From Methylobacterium sp. J-068 (GTDB taxonomy: Bacteria; Pseudomonadota; Alphaproteobacteria; Rhizobiales; Beijerinckiaceae), in contig NZ_JAKSXY010000059.1 of the NCBI RefSeq assembly GCF_022829445.1, forward strand, positions 124,001-188,000: a DNA stretch of 64,000 nt. Reading direction: 5' to 3'. Below are positions 1 to 9,931 of this stretch, one piece after another. The notes beneath the pieces are model-generated. The model did not search any database. It was not told the origin of the DNA and saw only the letters and a program-made list of their open reading frames with translations. Position numbers and translations under genes: made by a program. The first letter of the stretch is position 1; the number at the start of each line of letters is the position of its first letter.

Positions 1-765
1 ATCGACAGCGGCGAGGCCAAGGCCTGGATCGAGGGCCGACACCTCATCGACCTCATCCAGAGCTTCCCGGCCACGGTCACGGCCGAGCACCTCAACACCA
101 TCACCCGGCCCCTTCCCCCCAGGGCCTACTCGATCGCCTCATCGCGAAAAGAGGTCGGCGACGAGGTCCACCTCGTGATCGCGGCGGTGCGCTACGAGAC
201 CCACGGCCGGGCCCGCACCGGCGTCGCCTCCACGCATGTCGCCGACCGGATCCGGAACGGCGCCAAGCTGCGGGTGAAGCTGAAGCCGAACCGCCACTTC
301 CGCCTGCCGCAGGATGCGGCCACCGATATCATCATGGTCGGCCCCGGCACCGGCGTTGCCCCGTTCCGCGCCTTCGTGCAGGAGCGCCGCGCGCTCGAGG
401 CCCCCGGCCGCTCCTGGCTGTTCTTCGGCGACCGCCACTTCACCCACGACTTCCTCTACCAGCTCGAATGGCAGGAGGCCCTGGAGGACGGCTCGCTGAC
501 GCAGATCGACGTCGCCTTCTCGCGCGACCAGCCCGAGAAGATCTACGTCCAGGACCGGATCGCGCATCACGCCAAGGAAGTGGTGGCCTGGCTCGACGGC
601 GGCGCCAGCTTCTACGTCTGCGGCGACGCCACCCGGATGGCCAAGGACGTGCGCAACGCCGTCGTGCGCGCCTACGCCACCGTGAAATCCTTGAGCGATT
701 CCGACGCCGAGGCGGCGGTCGCGGCACTGGAGCGCGCCCATCGCTATCAGCAGGACGTGTATTAG
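1..765 (+). CDS. cysJ: Sulfite reductase [NADPH] flavoprotein subunit (CysJ-like), 3' part
   Basis: The frame is open from the first base, so the 5' end lies outside the window; 254 residues are visible. They form the ferredoxin-NADP reductase-like half of a diflavin reductase: the FAD-binding RAYSIASS motif near visible residue 42, the NADP pyrophosphate loop GPGTGVAPFRAF near 115, the FGDRHFTHDFLY segment and the nicotinamide-binding YVCGDATRMAKDV near 205, ending in an aromatic residue (DVY) as usual for this family. It would pass electrons from NADPH through FAD and FMN to the hemoprotein encoded next (cysI), for assimilatory sulfite reduction in the cytoplasm. The N-terminal flavodoxin domain cannot be checked, so a related diflavin reductase is not formally excluded, but the cysI neighbour makes CysJ the best call. 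Confidence 0.9.
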   Translation: MDSGEAKAWIEGRHLIDLIQSFPATVTAEHLNTITRPLPPRAYSIASSRKEVGDEVHLVIAAVRYETHGRARTGVASTHVADRIRNGAKLRVKLKPNRHFRLPQDAATDIIMVGPGTGVAPFRAFVQERRALEAPGRSWLFFGDRHFTHDFLYQLEWQEALEDGSLTQIDVAFSRDQPEKIYVQDRIAHHAKEVVAWLDGGASFYVCGDATRMAKDVRNAVVRAYATVKSLSDSDAEAAVAALERAHRYQQDVY

Positions 766-778
766 GGGCGAACTGAAC

Positions 779-906
779 CCTCCCCCCTATGCGGGGGAGG
801 GTGCCTGCGGAGCAGGCGGGAGAGGGGACGACCTCTCCGGACCCGGCGCTCCCCTCACCCGACCCGCTACGCGGGCCACCCTCTCCCGCAGAGGGGAGAG
901 GGACGC
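779..906. repeat. Intergenic palindromic C/G-rich repeat element between cysJ and cysI
   Basis: Two imperfect palindromes lie back to back: CCCTCCCCCC-tatg-CGGGGGAGGG at the left and CCCTCTCCC-gcag-AGGGGAGAGGG at the right, separated by a segment rich in CTCTCC and ACGCGGG. Such C/G palindromes are common as dispersed extragenic repeats in alphaproteobacteria (family knowledge). An upstream in-frame start at 789 would read through the whole repeat, which is one reason to place the cysI start later. It could form stable RNA hairpins between the two cotranscribed genes. Confidence 0.6.
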
Positions 907-950
907 GCACCCAAGGCACCAGACAAACTCGAGAAGACCGGAATCCCGCC

Positions 951-2747
951 ATGGCCGAGCAGACCCCGCCCCGCACCTACGAGACCCCACCCACCGACCG
1001 CCCGATCTCCGAGGCGGAAGCCGCGCGCGCGGCCGGGCTCGCCGCCAACGAGCACATCAAGATCGCCAGCGGCTACCTGCGCGGCACGCTGGCCGACGGC
1101 CTCCTGAAGCACGCCACCGGCGCGATCTCGGAGGATGACGGGCAATTGGTGAAGTTCCACGGGATGTACCTGCAGGACGACCGCGACATCCGGGCCGAGC
1201 GCACCAAGAAGAAGCTCGAGAAGGCCTTCAGCTTCATGATCCGCCTGCGCATCGCCGGCGGCGTCGTCACGCCGAAGCAGTGGCTGGCGCTGGACGAGAT
1301 CGCCACCACCTATGCGGGAGGGGCGCTGCGCGCGACCACGCGCCAGACCTTCCAGTATCACGGCGTGATCAAGTCGAACCTCAAGCGCACGATGGCGGCC
1401 ATCGACGCGACGCTGCTCGACACCATCGCGGCCTGCGGCGACGTGAACCGCAACGTGATGGCGGCGACGAACCCGGCCCAGACCGGCGCGCACAAGGCCG
1501 CCTACCAGCTCGCCAAGGACATCTCGGATTCGCTCCTGCCCAAGACCAGCGCCTGGCGCGAGATCTGGCTCGACGGCGAGCGCGTGGTCGGCGGCGAGGA
1601 CGCGGCCGAGGTCGAGCCCGTCTACGGCAAAACCTACCTGCCGCGGAAATTCAAGACCGTGGTGGCGGTGCCCCCCTCGAACGAGGTCGACATCTTCGCC
1701 CACGACCTCGGCTTCATCGCCATCCTCGACAAGAAGGGGAAGGTCACGGGCTGGAACGTCACGGTCGGCGGCGGCATGGGCATGACCCACGGCGAGACCG
1801 ACACCTTCCCGCGCACCGCCGACGTGATGTGCTTCGTCAAGCCCGAGGACGCCCTGAAGGCGGCCGAGGCCGTGATGACGGTCCAGCGCGACTGGGGCAA
1901 CCGCAAGGTCCGCAAGAACGCGCGCCTGAAATATACCATCGAGCGCTACGGCTTGGCCGCCTTCCGGGCCGAGGTCGAGAAGCGCGTCGGCAAGCCGCTG
2001 GCCGACCCGAAGCCCTTCGCTTTCACGGGCAACGGCGACCGCTACGGCTGGACCGAGGGGGATGACGGGCGCCACCACCTGACCCTCTACGTGGCCTCCG
2101 GCCGGATCAAGGATTACGAGAACGGCGCGCAGCTGCTCACCGGGCTGCGCCGGATCGCCGAGATCCACGAGGGCGACTTCCGCCTGACCGGCAACCAGAA
2201 CGTCATCATCGCCAACGTGCCGTCCGGGAAGCGGGCCGAGATCGAGGCGCTGGTCGACCAGTACGGTCTGACGAAGGGCGCCAGTGCGCTGCGCCGCAAC
2301 TCCATGGCCTGCGTCGCCCTGCCGACCTGCGGTCTGGCGCTCGCCGAGAGCGAGCGCTACCTGCCGAGCCTGATGGACGAGCTGGAGGCGAGCCTCGCGT
2401 CCCACGGGCTCCAGGACGACGAGATCACCATCCGGATGACCGGCTGCCCCAACGGATGCGCCCGGCCCTTCATCGCCGAGATCGGCTTCGTCGGGCGCGG
2501 GCCCGAGCGCTACCACCTCTATCTCGGCGCGGCCTTCGACGGCTCGCGCCTCGGCAAGCTCTACGCCGAGGACGTGACCGCTACCGAGATCAAGACGATC
2601 CTCGACCCGCTCTTCGCCGCCTATGCCCGGAACAAGCAGCCCGGCGAGCGCTTCGGCGACTACCTGATCCGTGACGGCTACGTGACCCGGACGATCAACG
2701 GCCCGGACTTCCACGACAACACGGGCGCGCTGAAGAGCGCGGCCTGA
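951..2747 (+). CDS. cysI: Assimilatory sulfite reductase hemoprotein subunit (CysI-like)
   Basis: This 598-residue siroheme/[4Fe-4S] enzyme reduces sulfite to sulfide with six electrons in the cytoplasm. The cluster ligands are visible as the paired cysteine motif CVALPTC (near residue 460) and CPNGC (near 503) inside MTGCPNGCARPF. The two ferredoxin-like halves typical of nitrite/sulfite reductases are present, including TTRQTFQYHG and GGGMGMTHGETDTFPR. Length fits CysI (about 570 residues) better than plant-type ferredoxin enzymes. The start at 951 (MAEQTPPRTYE) follows the repeat element; an earlier in-frame codon at 789 would translate that repeat and is rejected. It follows cysJ by 185 bases on the same strand and probably shares its transcript. 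Confidence 0.92.
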   Translation: MAEQTPPRTYETPPTDRPISEAEAARAAGLAANEHIKIASGYLRGTLADGLLKHATGAISEDDGQLVKFHGMYLQDDRDIRAERTKKKLEKAFSFMIRLRIAGGVVTPKQWLALDEIATTYAGGALRATTRQTFQYHGVIKSNLKRTMAAIDATLLDTIAACGDVNRNVMAATNPAQTGAHKAAYQLAKDISDSLLPKTSAWREIWLDGERVVGGEDAAEVEPVYGKTYLPRKFKTVVAVPPSNEVDIFAHDLGFIAILDKKGKVTGWNVTVGGGMGMTHGETDTFPRTADVMCFVKPEDALKAAEAVMTVQRDWGNRKVRKNARLKYTIERYGLAAFRAEVEKRVGKPLADPKPFAFTGNGDRYGWTEGDDGRHHLTLYVASGRIKDYENGAQLLTGLRRIAEIHEGDFRLTGNQNVIIANVPSGKRAEIEALVDQYGLTKGASALRRNSMACVALPTCGLALAESERYLPSLMDELEASLASHGLQDDEITIRMTGCPNGCARPFIAEIGFVGRGPERYHLYLGAAFDGSRLGKLYAEDVTATEIKTILDPLFAAYARNKQPGERFGDYLIRDGYVTRTINGPDFHDNTGALKSAA

Positions 2748-2761
2748 CCGGGCGCGGCCCG

Positions 2762-2782
2762 CCGGAGGGCCACGGCCCTTCG
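2762..2782 (+). terminator. Possible terminator hairpin after cysI
   Basis: CCGGAGGGC and GCCCTTCGG face each other across a 3-base loop, with one G-T wobble, 15 bases after the cysI stop. There is no T-run after it, so intrinsic termination is only a possibility. Confidence 0.35.
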
Positions 2783-2901
2783 GCGTCTCGGCCTCGACAC
2801 CGGGACCTCAAATGCGGCGCAACATAGGATCGCCGCGTCGCACTATTGGCGAAGGCTTACGGCCACGCTTGCACTTGCCGCAACGAAAGCGCGACTGTTC
2901 G

Positions 2902-2926
2902 TGAACCGTTGAGCCCTTGCCTCGTT
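2902..2926 (+). promoter_or_regulatory. Candidate EcfG-type (general stress) promoter
   Basis: TGAAC, 16 bases, then CGTT. The alphaproteobacterial EcfG consensus is GGAAC-N16/17-CGTT (established), so this matches 4 of 5 and 4 of 4 positions. It would start transcription near 2935, about 20 bases before the ATG at 2954. Confidence 0.45.
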
Positions 2927-2953
2927 GTCTAGCGAGACAGCGGGGAGGCGACC

Positions 2954-3151
2954 ATGGCCAAGCACGAGATCCTGAACTTCTTCGAACATCGCCGGGACGG
3001 CGCCTGGATCTGCGTCAAGCCGTTCACGCTGACGACGAAGAGCAGCAGCGTCGACATCCGGCAGGGCATGCGCTTCGATTACGGCAAGCGCATCGGCGGC
3101 GTCGATCTCGCCGAGTACCTGGAACAACTCGGATCGCAGTTCGGCTCCTGA
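2954..3151 (+). CDS. Small conserved-type hypothetical protein, 65 aa
   Basis: An ATG with a good Shine-Dalgarno sequence (GGGGAGG, 7 bases upstream) opens a 65-residue acidic/basic mixed protein without signal peptide or membrane segment. I do not recognise the family. Residues 1-25 carry aromatic clusters (NFFEHRRDGAWICVKPF), and the C-terminal half is mildly amphipathic (GVDLAEYLEQLGSQFG). It stands alone between cysI and a TetR gene. The stretch before it holds a candidate EcfG promoter at the right distance, suggesting a stress-induced role (inference). Coding status is supported by the ribosome site and by codon use like that of its neighbours. Confidence 0.7.
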   Translation: MAKHEILNFFEHRRDGAWICVKPFTLTTKSSSVDIRQGMRFDYGKRIGGVDLAEYLEQLGSQFGS

Positions 3152-3219
3152 GGCCCGTCCGCCCACCCCGACCCGGACGTGCTTTTGACCTCGGCGGGGC
3201 GACAGCCTAGTTTGCGCCC

Positions 3220-3843
3220 ATGACCCATATGGCGGCCATTGTCCGCGACATCCCCGACGAGGCGGCCCCGACGACCCGCTGCCGCATCCTCGCCACGGCC
3301 GAGGAGGCGTTCCGGAGCGTCGGCTACCAGAAGACCACCGTCGCCGACATCGCCAGGATCCTGCGGATGAGCCCCGCCAACGTGTACCGCTTCTTCGAGT
3401 CGAAGAAGGCGATCCACGAGGCGGTGATCCAGCGGCTGATGGACGATACCGAGCGGCGCGTGGCCCTGGCCGCGCGGGCGCCGGGCCTCGGCGTCTCCGA
3501 GCGCATCGCCAACGTGATCACGGTGATGCATCACGCCTGCGTCGAGCGGTGCAACGCCAATCCCCGCCTGCACGAGATGGTGGAAGCGGCGATCACGGAG
3601 AGCTGGGATGTCTGCCGCGCCCATGTCGACCAGATCGGCTCGGTGTTCGAGCGCCTGGTGCGCGAGGGTGTCGAGGCGGGCGATTTCGATGCCCCCGACC
3701 CGCCCCTCGCGGCGTCCTGCATCCACACGGCGGTGATCCGCTACTGCCACCCCGGGCTGGTGAGTCACTACCCCGATGCCGCCGCGCCGCCCCTGGAGGC
3801 GATGATCGCGTTCCTCCTCGGGAGCCTGCGCCGCCGGGCCTGA
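3220..3843 (+). CDS. TetR/AcrR-family transcriptional regulator
   Basis: This 207-residue one-component repressor has an N-terminal helix-turn-helix at about residues 30-60 (ILATAEEAFRSVGYQKTTV then ADIARILRMSPANVYRFF), the classic TetR signature, with FESKKAIHEAVI following. The C-terminal ligand-binding half is helical and carries no motif that identifies the ligand. The gene stands alone on the plus strand and converges on pyrF with 12 bases between stops, so the usual clue from a divergently transcribed target is missing. The start at 3220 is the first ATG; a second in-frame ATG three codons later is an alternative. Confidence 0.88.
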   Translation: MTHMAAIVRDIPDEAAPTTRCRILATAEEAFRSVGYQKTTVADIARILRMSPANVYRFFESKKAIHEAVIQRLMDDTERRVALAARAPGLGVSERIANVITVMHHACVERCNANPRLHEMVEAAITESWDVCRAHVDQIGSVFERLVREGVEAGDFDAPDPPLAASCIHTAVIRYCHPGLVSHYPDAAAPPLEAMIAFLLGSLRRRA

Positions 3844-3855
3844 TCCGGCCCGCGC

Positions 3856-4569
3856 TCAGCGCCCCTCCGCCACGTTTTCCATCTCCCGCACGATCTCAGC
3901 CGCCACCGCGCGCGGGTCCGCCGCCTGCGTGATCGGGCGTCCGACCACCACGTGGTCGATGCCGATCCGGCGCGCCTCGCCCGGCGTCATCACGCGCTTC
4001 TGGTCGCCGGCCGCCGCGCCGGAGGGCCGGATGCCCGGTGTGACGATGGCGCGGTCCGGGCCGATCCGGCCCCGCACGCTCTGCGCCTCGGCGGCGCTGC
4101 AGACGATTCCGTCGATGCCGATCTCCGCCGCCTGGGCGGCGCGGCGCGCCACGAGCTCCGCCACCGGCAGGGCGTAGCCGGCCTCCGCCGCGTCGGAATC
4201 GTCGTAGGAGGTCAGCACCGTCACGGCGAGGATCCTCGGTCCGTCCGCGCCACGGCCCCGAACCGCCGCCCGCATGGTCTGCGGATAGGCGTGGACGGTG
4301 AGGAAGGTGGCGCCGAGGTCGGTCAGCGCGCGCACGCCCTCCTCCACGGTGTTGCCGATGTCGTGCAGCTTGAGGTCGAGGAACACCTTGCGGCCGGTGG
4401 CGGCCAGACGCGGCACCAGCGCCAGTCCGCCCGCATAGGCGAGCCGGTAGCCGATCTTGTAGAAGGTCGCCGCGTCTCCGATCCGGTCGACGAGGCGTTC
4501 CGCCTCGTCCACGCTCGCCACGTCGAGGGCGACGATCAGGCGGTCGCGCGGGTCGGACATCTCGGTCAT
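3856..4569 (-). CDS. pyrF: Orotidine 5'-phosphate decarboxylase
   Basis: Last step of de novo UMP synthesis: decarboxylation of OMP to UMP. The 237-residue protein shows the type I bacterial pattern: LIVALDVAS near the N-terminus (substrate Asp), the catalytic Lys/Asp group in [13 protein letters not shown] near residue 65, and the phosphate-binding VTPGIRPSG loop near 180. The length is normal for the family. The translation begins MTEMSDPRD, and the second methionine three codons in is an equally plausible start. It lies 49 bases downstream of the uracil-DNA-glycosylase-like gene on the same strand, so the two are probably cotranscribed. Confidence 0.95.
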   Translation of the reverse strand: MTEMSDPRDRLIVALDVASVDEAERLVDRIGDAATFYKIGYRLAYAGGLALVPRLAATGRKVFLDLKLHDIGNTVEEGVRALTDLGATFLTVHAYPQTMRAAVRGRGADGPRILAVTVLTSYDDSDAAEAGYALPVAELVARRAAQAAEIGIDGIVCSAAEAQSVRGRIGPDRAIVTPGIRPSGAAAGDQKRVMTPGEARRIGIDHVVVGRPITQAADPRAVAAEIVREMENVAEGR

Positions 4570-4618
4570 GGGACTCTCCGTGTTCGGCCGCGAGCGATCA
4601 CGCGTGAGGAGCGACCTG

Positions 4619-5278
4619 TCAACGGGGTGCCATCGCGCGCGCGACCTCCGCCCTCAGCACGGGCAGGAGTTCGGCCTCGAACCAGGGATTGGCCTTGAGC
4701 CAGCCGCTGTTGCGCCAGGAGGGATGGGGCAGCGGCAACACGCGCGGGCGCCCCGGAGCCCCGAGGACCTCGCGCCAGCGCCGGACGGTGTCGGTGAGCC
4801 CGGCCTTCGAGCGGCCGAGATGCCAGGCTTGCGCGTACTGGCCGATCACCAGGATGAGGTCGAGGTTCGGCAATCCGGCGAACAGCTCCACCCGCCAGCG
4901 TTCGGCGCATTCGCGCCGCGGAGGCTTGTCGCCGCCCTTGGCGTCGTAGCCGGGAAAGCACGCCCCCATGGGCACAATGGCGAGCCGGCTCGCATCATAG
5001 AACGCGGCCTCGTCGAGGCCGAGCCAGTCCCGCAGGCGGGTGCCGGAGGGGTCCATGAACGGGATGCCGCTCTTGTCGGCCCGGTTGCCGGGGGCCTGGC
5101 TCGCCACGCAGAGCCGGGCGGAGGCGAGCCCCTGGACGATGGGGCGCGGCTCCTGCGGCAGCGGCGCGCCGTAGAGGGGCGCGTCACGGCAGATCCGACA
5201 GGCGCGCAGGCGCGCCACGGTGGCGTCGAAGGGGGTTTGGGCGGAAGGCGCCTCGGCGGGGTCTGTCTCGAAGAGCAT
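4619..5278 (-). CDS. Uracil-DNA glycosylase superfamily protein
   Basis: This 219-residue protein of the COG1573 type has the first active-site region as [20 protein letters not shown] (near residue 50) and the second as PLPHPSWRN (near 185), the HPS-like motif of the UDG fold. A CRICRD pair near residue 28 resembles the first cysteines of iron-sulfur UDGs, but the remaining ligands are not clear, so the exact UDG family is open. The start at 5278 is fixed by GGAGG 6 bases upstream. A longer reading to 5443 would run through the end of the neighbouring iorB gene and is rejected. It is followed closely by pyrF. The likely role is excision of uracil or a related lesion from DNA. Confidence 0.8.
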   Translation of the reverse strand: MLFETDPAEAPSAQTPFDATVARLRACRICRDAPLYGAPLPQEPRPIVQGLASARLCVASQAPGNRADKSGIPFMDPSGTRLRDWLGLDEAAFYDASRLAIVPMGACFPGYDAKGGDKPPRRECAERWRVELFAGLPNLDLILVIGQYAQAWHLGRSKAGLTDTVRRWREVLGAPGRPRVLPLPHPSWRNSGWLKANPWFEAELLPVLRAEVARAMAPR

Positions 5279-5307
5279 GATGCCCTCCGATCTAGGCGCC
5301 CCCGCGT

Positions 5308-5333
5308 GCGACGACGAGAGGCCGCGTCGTCGC
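5308..5333 (-). terminator. Hairpin downstream of iorB
   Basis: GCGACGACG and CGTCGTCGC form a perfect 9-base stem with an 8-base loop, starting 7 bases after the iorB stop. It has no U-tract. It separates the iorAB transcript from the UDG gene. Confidence 0.5.
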
Positions 5334-5339
5334 TCCGGC

Positions 5340-7547
5340 TCAGGCCCCCTTGAGACCGGCGAGATCGAGGGGCAGCGAGCGCAGGCGCTGTCCCGTTGCG
5401 GCGAAGATCGCGTTGGAGATCGACGGCGCCAGCACCGGGACACCGGGCTCGCCGATGCCGGTGGGGGCGGCGGTGGAGGGGACGATGTGGACCTCGACCA
5501 CCGGCATCTCGCTCATGCGGGTAGGCTCGTAGGCATCGAAGTTGCGCTCCTGCACCACGCCGTCCCTCAGCGTGATCCGGTTGCGCAGGACCGAGGACAG
5601 GGCGAAGCCGACCGCGCCCTCGACCTGGGCGCGGATCACGTCCGGGTTGACGGCGACGCCCACATCCACCGCCGCCACGACGCGGTTGACCTTCACCTTG
5701 CCGTCCTCGGCCGTCACGTCGGCCACCATGGCGACGTAGGAGCCGAAGGATTCGTGGGCCGCGACGCCGAGGCCGCGCCCCTTCTCGGCGGCCTTCTTCG
5801 GGTCCCAGCCCGCCTTCTCGGCGGCGAGCCTCAGGGTGGCGGAGAGGCGCGGCGCGCCCCCGAGCAGGCCGAGGCGGTAGGCCACCGGATCGGCGCCGGC
5901 CGCGTGGGCGAGTTCGTCGACGAACACCTCCATCGCCTGGGCGGTGTGGGTGTGGCCGACCGAGCGCCACCACAGGACCGGCACGCCCTCGCGGGCATTG
6001 TGGACCTCGAAGCGGTAGGCCGGCAGCGCGTAGGGCGTGTCCGAGGCGCCCTCGACGGTGGTCGCGTCGACGCCGTCCTTCACGATCATGGTCTCGAAGG
6101 CGGTGCCGATCATGATCGACTTGCCGATGGTCCGGTGCTCCCAGCCCGTGATCGCGCCCTTGGCGTCGAGGCCGGCGCGGAGACGATGCACCACCATCGG
6201 CCGGTAGAAGCCGCCGGCCATGTCGTCCTCGCGGGTCCAGACGAGGTGGACCGGCGCCTTGCCGCCCGTGGCGCGCACGATCGAGGCGGTCTCGGCGAAG
6301 TAGTCGGCGCCGGGCGTCGCGCGCCGGCCGAAGGAGCCGCCGGCCCATTGGGTGTGCAGGCGGACCTTGTCCGTGGTGACGCCGAGATTGGCGGCCACGA
6401 CCGCCTGCTCGATGGTGTGCAGCTGGCACCCGGCGAAGACGTCGTAGCTCCCGTCCGCCGCCCGCTCGATGGTGGCGTTCAGGGGCTCCATCGCCGCGTG
6501 GGCGAGGTAGGGGAAGGTGAACTCGGCCTCCAGCACCTTGGCCGACCCCGCGATGGCGCCGGCGGCGTCACCCTTCTTCGCGGCAACGAGGCCGGGCGTG
6601 TCGAGGCGCTTGCGATGATCGGCCAGGATCGCGTCGGACGAGCGGGTCTCGGCCGCGCTGTCGTCCCAGGTCACGCGCAGGGCCTCGCGGCCCTTCATCG
6701 CCGACCAGGTGTCCCGGGCGAGCACGGCGACGCCGGTCGGGATCGTCACCACGTCGACGACGCCCGCGACCGCGCGGGCCGCCTTGTCGTCCACGCTCTT
6801 CACGGTGCCGCCGAAGCGCGGCGAATGGGCGACCACCGCCGTCACCTGGCCGGGACGGCGGATATCGAGGGAATAGATCGCCGTGCCGTCGGTCTTGGCC
6901 ACCGAATCCACGCGCGGGACCTTGCCGCCGATCAGCTTGAACTGGCTCGGGTCCTTGAGGCGCGGCTCCTGCGGGACGGGCTGCGCGGCGGCGGCCTCGG
7001 CGAGTTCGCCGAACCGGGCCTGCCGGTTCGAGGCGGCGTGCCGCACGGTGCCGGATTCGACCGTGATCTCGGAGGCCGGCACCGCCCAGCTTTCGGCGGC
7101 CGCCGCGACCAGCATGGCACGGGCGGCGGCCCCCGCCTTGCGCAGCTGGACCCAGGAATTGGCGATGGCCGTGGAGCCGCCGGTGCCCTGCACGGGGCCG
7201 AAGGCGAAGTTGTTGTAGAGGGTGGCGTCGGCCGGCGCGAAGGTGGTGCGCACCGTGGCCCAGTCCGCGTCGAGCTCGTCGGCCAGGATGGTGGCGAGGC
7301 CCGTCGTGTTGCCCTGGCCCATGTCCAGATGCTTGATCACCACCGTCACGGTGTCGTCGGCGGCGATGCGCACGAAGGCGTTGGGCGCGGCCGGCAGGGC
7401 GGACAGGTCGGGCCCGGCGGCGGCGCGGGCGAACTTCGCCGGATCGAGGGTGAAGCCGACCACGAGGGCTCCGGCGGCCACGGTGGCGCCGCCGAGGAAA
7501 GCGCGGCGGGAGGGCACGGGCGGCGTGGCCTGACGGACCTTCAGCAT
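5340..7547 (-). CDS. iorB: Molybdopterin-binding subunit of an IorB-type (isoquinoline 1-oxidoreductase-like) hydroxylase
   Basis: This 735-residue large subunit belongs to a xanthine-dehydrogenase-family hydroxylase of the single-chain IorB type. The N-terminus is a Tat signal (SRRAFLGG at residues 13-20, then a hydrophobic stretch and a change to AAGPD), so the folded enzyme with its molybdenum cofactor is exported or membrane-attached. Cofactor-binding features are visible: GGSFGRRA near residue 400 and the conserved glutamate region [15 protein letters not shown] near the C-terminus. The start at 7547 follows GGAG at a normal distance; the longer open frame upstream overlaps iorA and is rejected. 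It lies 56 bases downstream of iorA. The substrate is unknown: relatives oxidise N-heterocycles or aldehydes, and no XdhC-like maturation gene is adjacent. Confidence 0.87.
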   Translation of the reverse strand: MLKVRQATPPVPSRRAFLGGATVAAGALVVGFTLDPAKFARAAAGPDLSALPAAPNAFVRIAADDTVTVVIKHLDMGQGNTTGLATILADELDADWATVRTTFAPADATLYNNFAFGPVQGTGGSTAIANSWVQLRKAGAAARAMLVAAAAESWAVPASEITVESGTVRHAASNRQARFGELAEAAAAQPVPQEPRLKDPSQFKLIGGKVPRVDSVAKTDGTAIYSLDIRRPGQVTAVVAHSPRFGGTVKSVDDKAARAVAGVVDVVTIPTGVAVLARDTWSAMKGREALRVTWDDSAAETRSSDAILADHRKRLDTPGLVAAKKGDAAGAIAGSAKVLEAEFTFPYLAHAAMEPLNATIERAADGSYDVFAGCQLHTIEQAVVAANLGVTTDKVRLHTQWAGGSFGRRATPGADYFAETASIVRATGGKAPVHLVWTREDDMAGGFYRPMVVHRLRAGLDAKGAITGWEHRTIGKSIMIGTAFETMIVKDGVDATTVEGASDTPYALPAYRFEVHNAREGVPVLWWRSVGHTHTAQAMEVFVDELAHAAGADPVAYRLGLLGGAPRLSATLRLAAEKAGWDPKKAAEKGRGLGVAAHESFGSYVAMVADVTAEDGKVKVNRVVAAVDVGVAVNPDVIRAQVEGAVGFALSSVLRNRITLRDGVVQERNFDAYEPTRMSEMPVVEVHIVPSTAAPTGIGEPGVPVLAPSISNAIFAATGQRLRSLPLDLAGLKGA

Positions 7548-7603
7548 GGGGGGCTCCAGTTCAGACGCGAAATCGGGGGAGGATCGAGGGACGCGGCGAA
7601 CGC

Positions 7604-8059
7604 TCAAGCGAGGCTGCGCGCCGCCTCGTGGATCGCGGCGCGGATGCGCTGATAGGTGCCGCACCGGCAGACATTGCCGTCCATGGCGCCGTCGATGTCG
7701 GCATCCGTCGGCTTCGCGTTCTCGGACAGGAGACCGATCGCCGACATGATCTGACCGGACTGGCAATAGCCGCACTGGACCACGTCGAGACCGCGCCAGG
7801 CGCTCCGCACCGCGTCCGCGACCTTGCCGGAGACCCCCTCGATCGTGGTGATCTTGGCCGCGCCGATATCGCCGATGCGGGTCTGGCAAGCGCGCACCGG
7901 CTGCCCGTCGAGATGCACGGTGCAGGCGCCGCACTGGGCGATGCCGCAGCCATACTTCGTGCCGGTCTGGTTGAGATGGTCGCGCAGGGCCCAGAGCAGC
8001 GGCATCTCCGGATCGGCGTCGACCGTGTGGGCGACTCCGTTGACGGTGAGTTTCAGCAT
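7604..8059 (-). CDS. iorA: [2Fe-2S] subunit of IorA-type oxidoreductase
   Basis: This 151-residue ferredoxin-like small subunit carries two [2Fe-2S] clusters. The N-terminal cluster motif is KYGCGIAQCGACTVHLDG with a fourth Cys in RACQTR; the C-terminal helical domain carries QCGYCQSGQ and CRCGTYQRI. It passes electrons from the molybdenum site of IorB to an external acceptor, often a cytochrome in this family. The start at 8059 is supported by GGAGG eight bases upstream; an open frame further upstream to 8128 has no such support. It is the first gene of a two-gene operon and is divergent from the histidine kinase gene, with 281 bases between their starts. Confidence 0.92.
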   Translation of the reverse strand: MLKLTVNGVAHTVDADPEMPLLWALRDHLNQTGTKYGCGIAQCGACTVHLDGQPVRACQTRIGDIGAAKITTIEGVSGKVADAVRSAWRGLDVVQCGYCQSGQIMSAIGLLSENAKPTDADIDGAMDGNVCRCGTYQRIRAAIHEAARSLA

Positions 8060-8340
8060 CCCGGCCTCCAGACGCGCAGTTTGGAACGAAGCTAATCGTT
8101 GCCGATCCGTAACCATGTGCGCCAGCACACCGATGCGGGACGTCTTCGATCCCCGCGCGGGATTCGACGTCCGCCGGGGAGGCTCACGGCCCCCGAATCT
8201 TGCGGAAACCCCGACAATGCGCGGGATCTCGGCAGGCGGTTCTTAACATATCCGCATCACTCTCGGGCGGGTCGTATCCCGGCCTCTCGGCGGTCCGTTC
8301 GTTCAGGATCGCGACGCCTCCCCGAATCCTCAAGACGGTG

Positions 8341-9861
<1,521 letters not shown>

Positions 9862-9876
<15 letters not shown>

Positions 9877-9926
9877 GCGAAGCCCAGATCCGCCATCCCG
9901 AAGGGAGCAACCGGATTTGGCCTGAG
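9862..9926 (+). repeat. Dispersed palindromic repeat, copy C (overlaps the kinase stop)
   Basis: This is a shorter relative of the 76-base repeat at 28758-28833 and 42612-42687. It shares the GCCCGCGCGGC start, the AGCGAAGCCC and ATCCGCCATCCCGAAGGG core, and the ACCGGATTTGG end. The TGA stop of the histidine kinase gene lies inside it, so the last codons of the kinase derive from repeat sequence. Confidence 0.8.
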
Positions 9927-9931
9927 GCGGC

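Noticed and set aside
867..2714. Long minus-strand open frame opposite cysI
   Set aside because: It has the composition of an antisense shadow in a GC-rich gene and no recognisable domain, while the plus strand encodes an obvious sulfite reductase.
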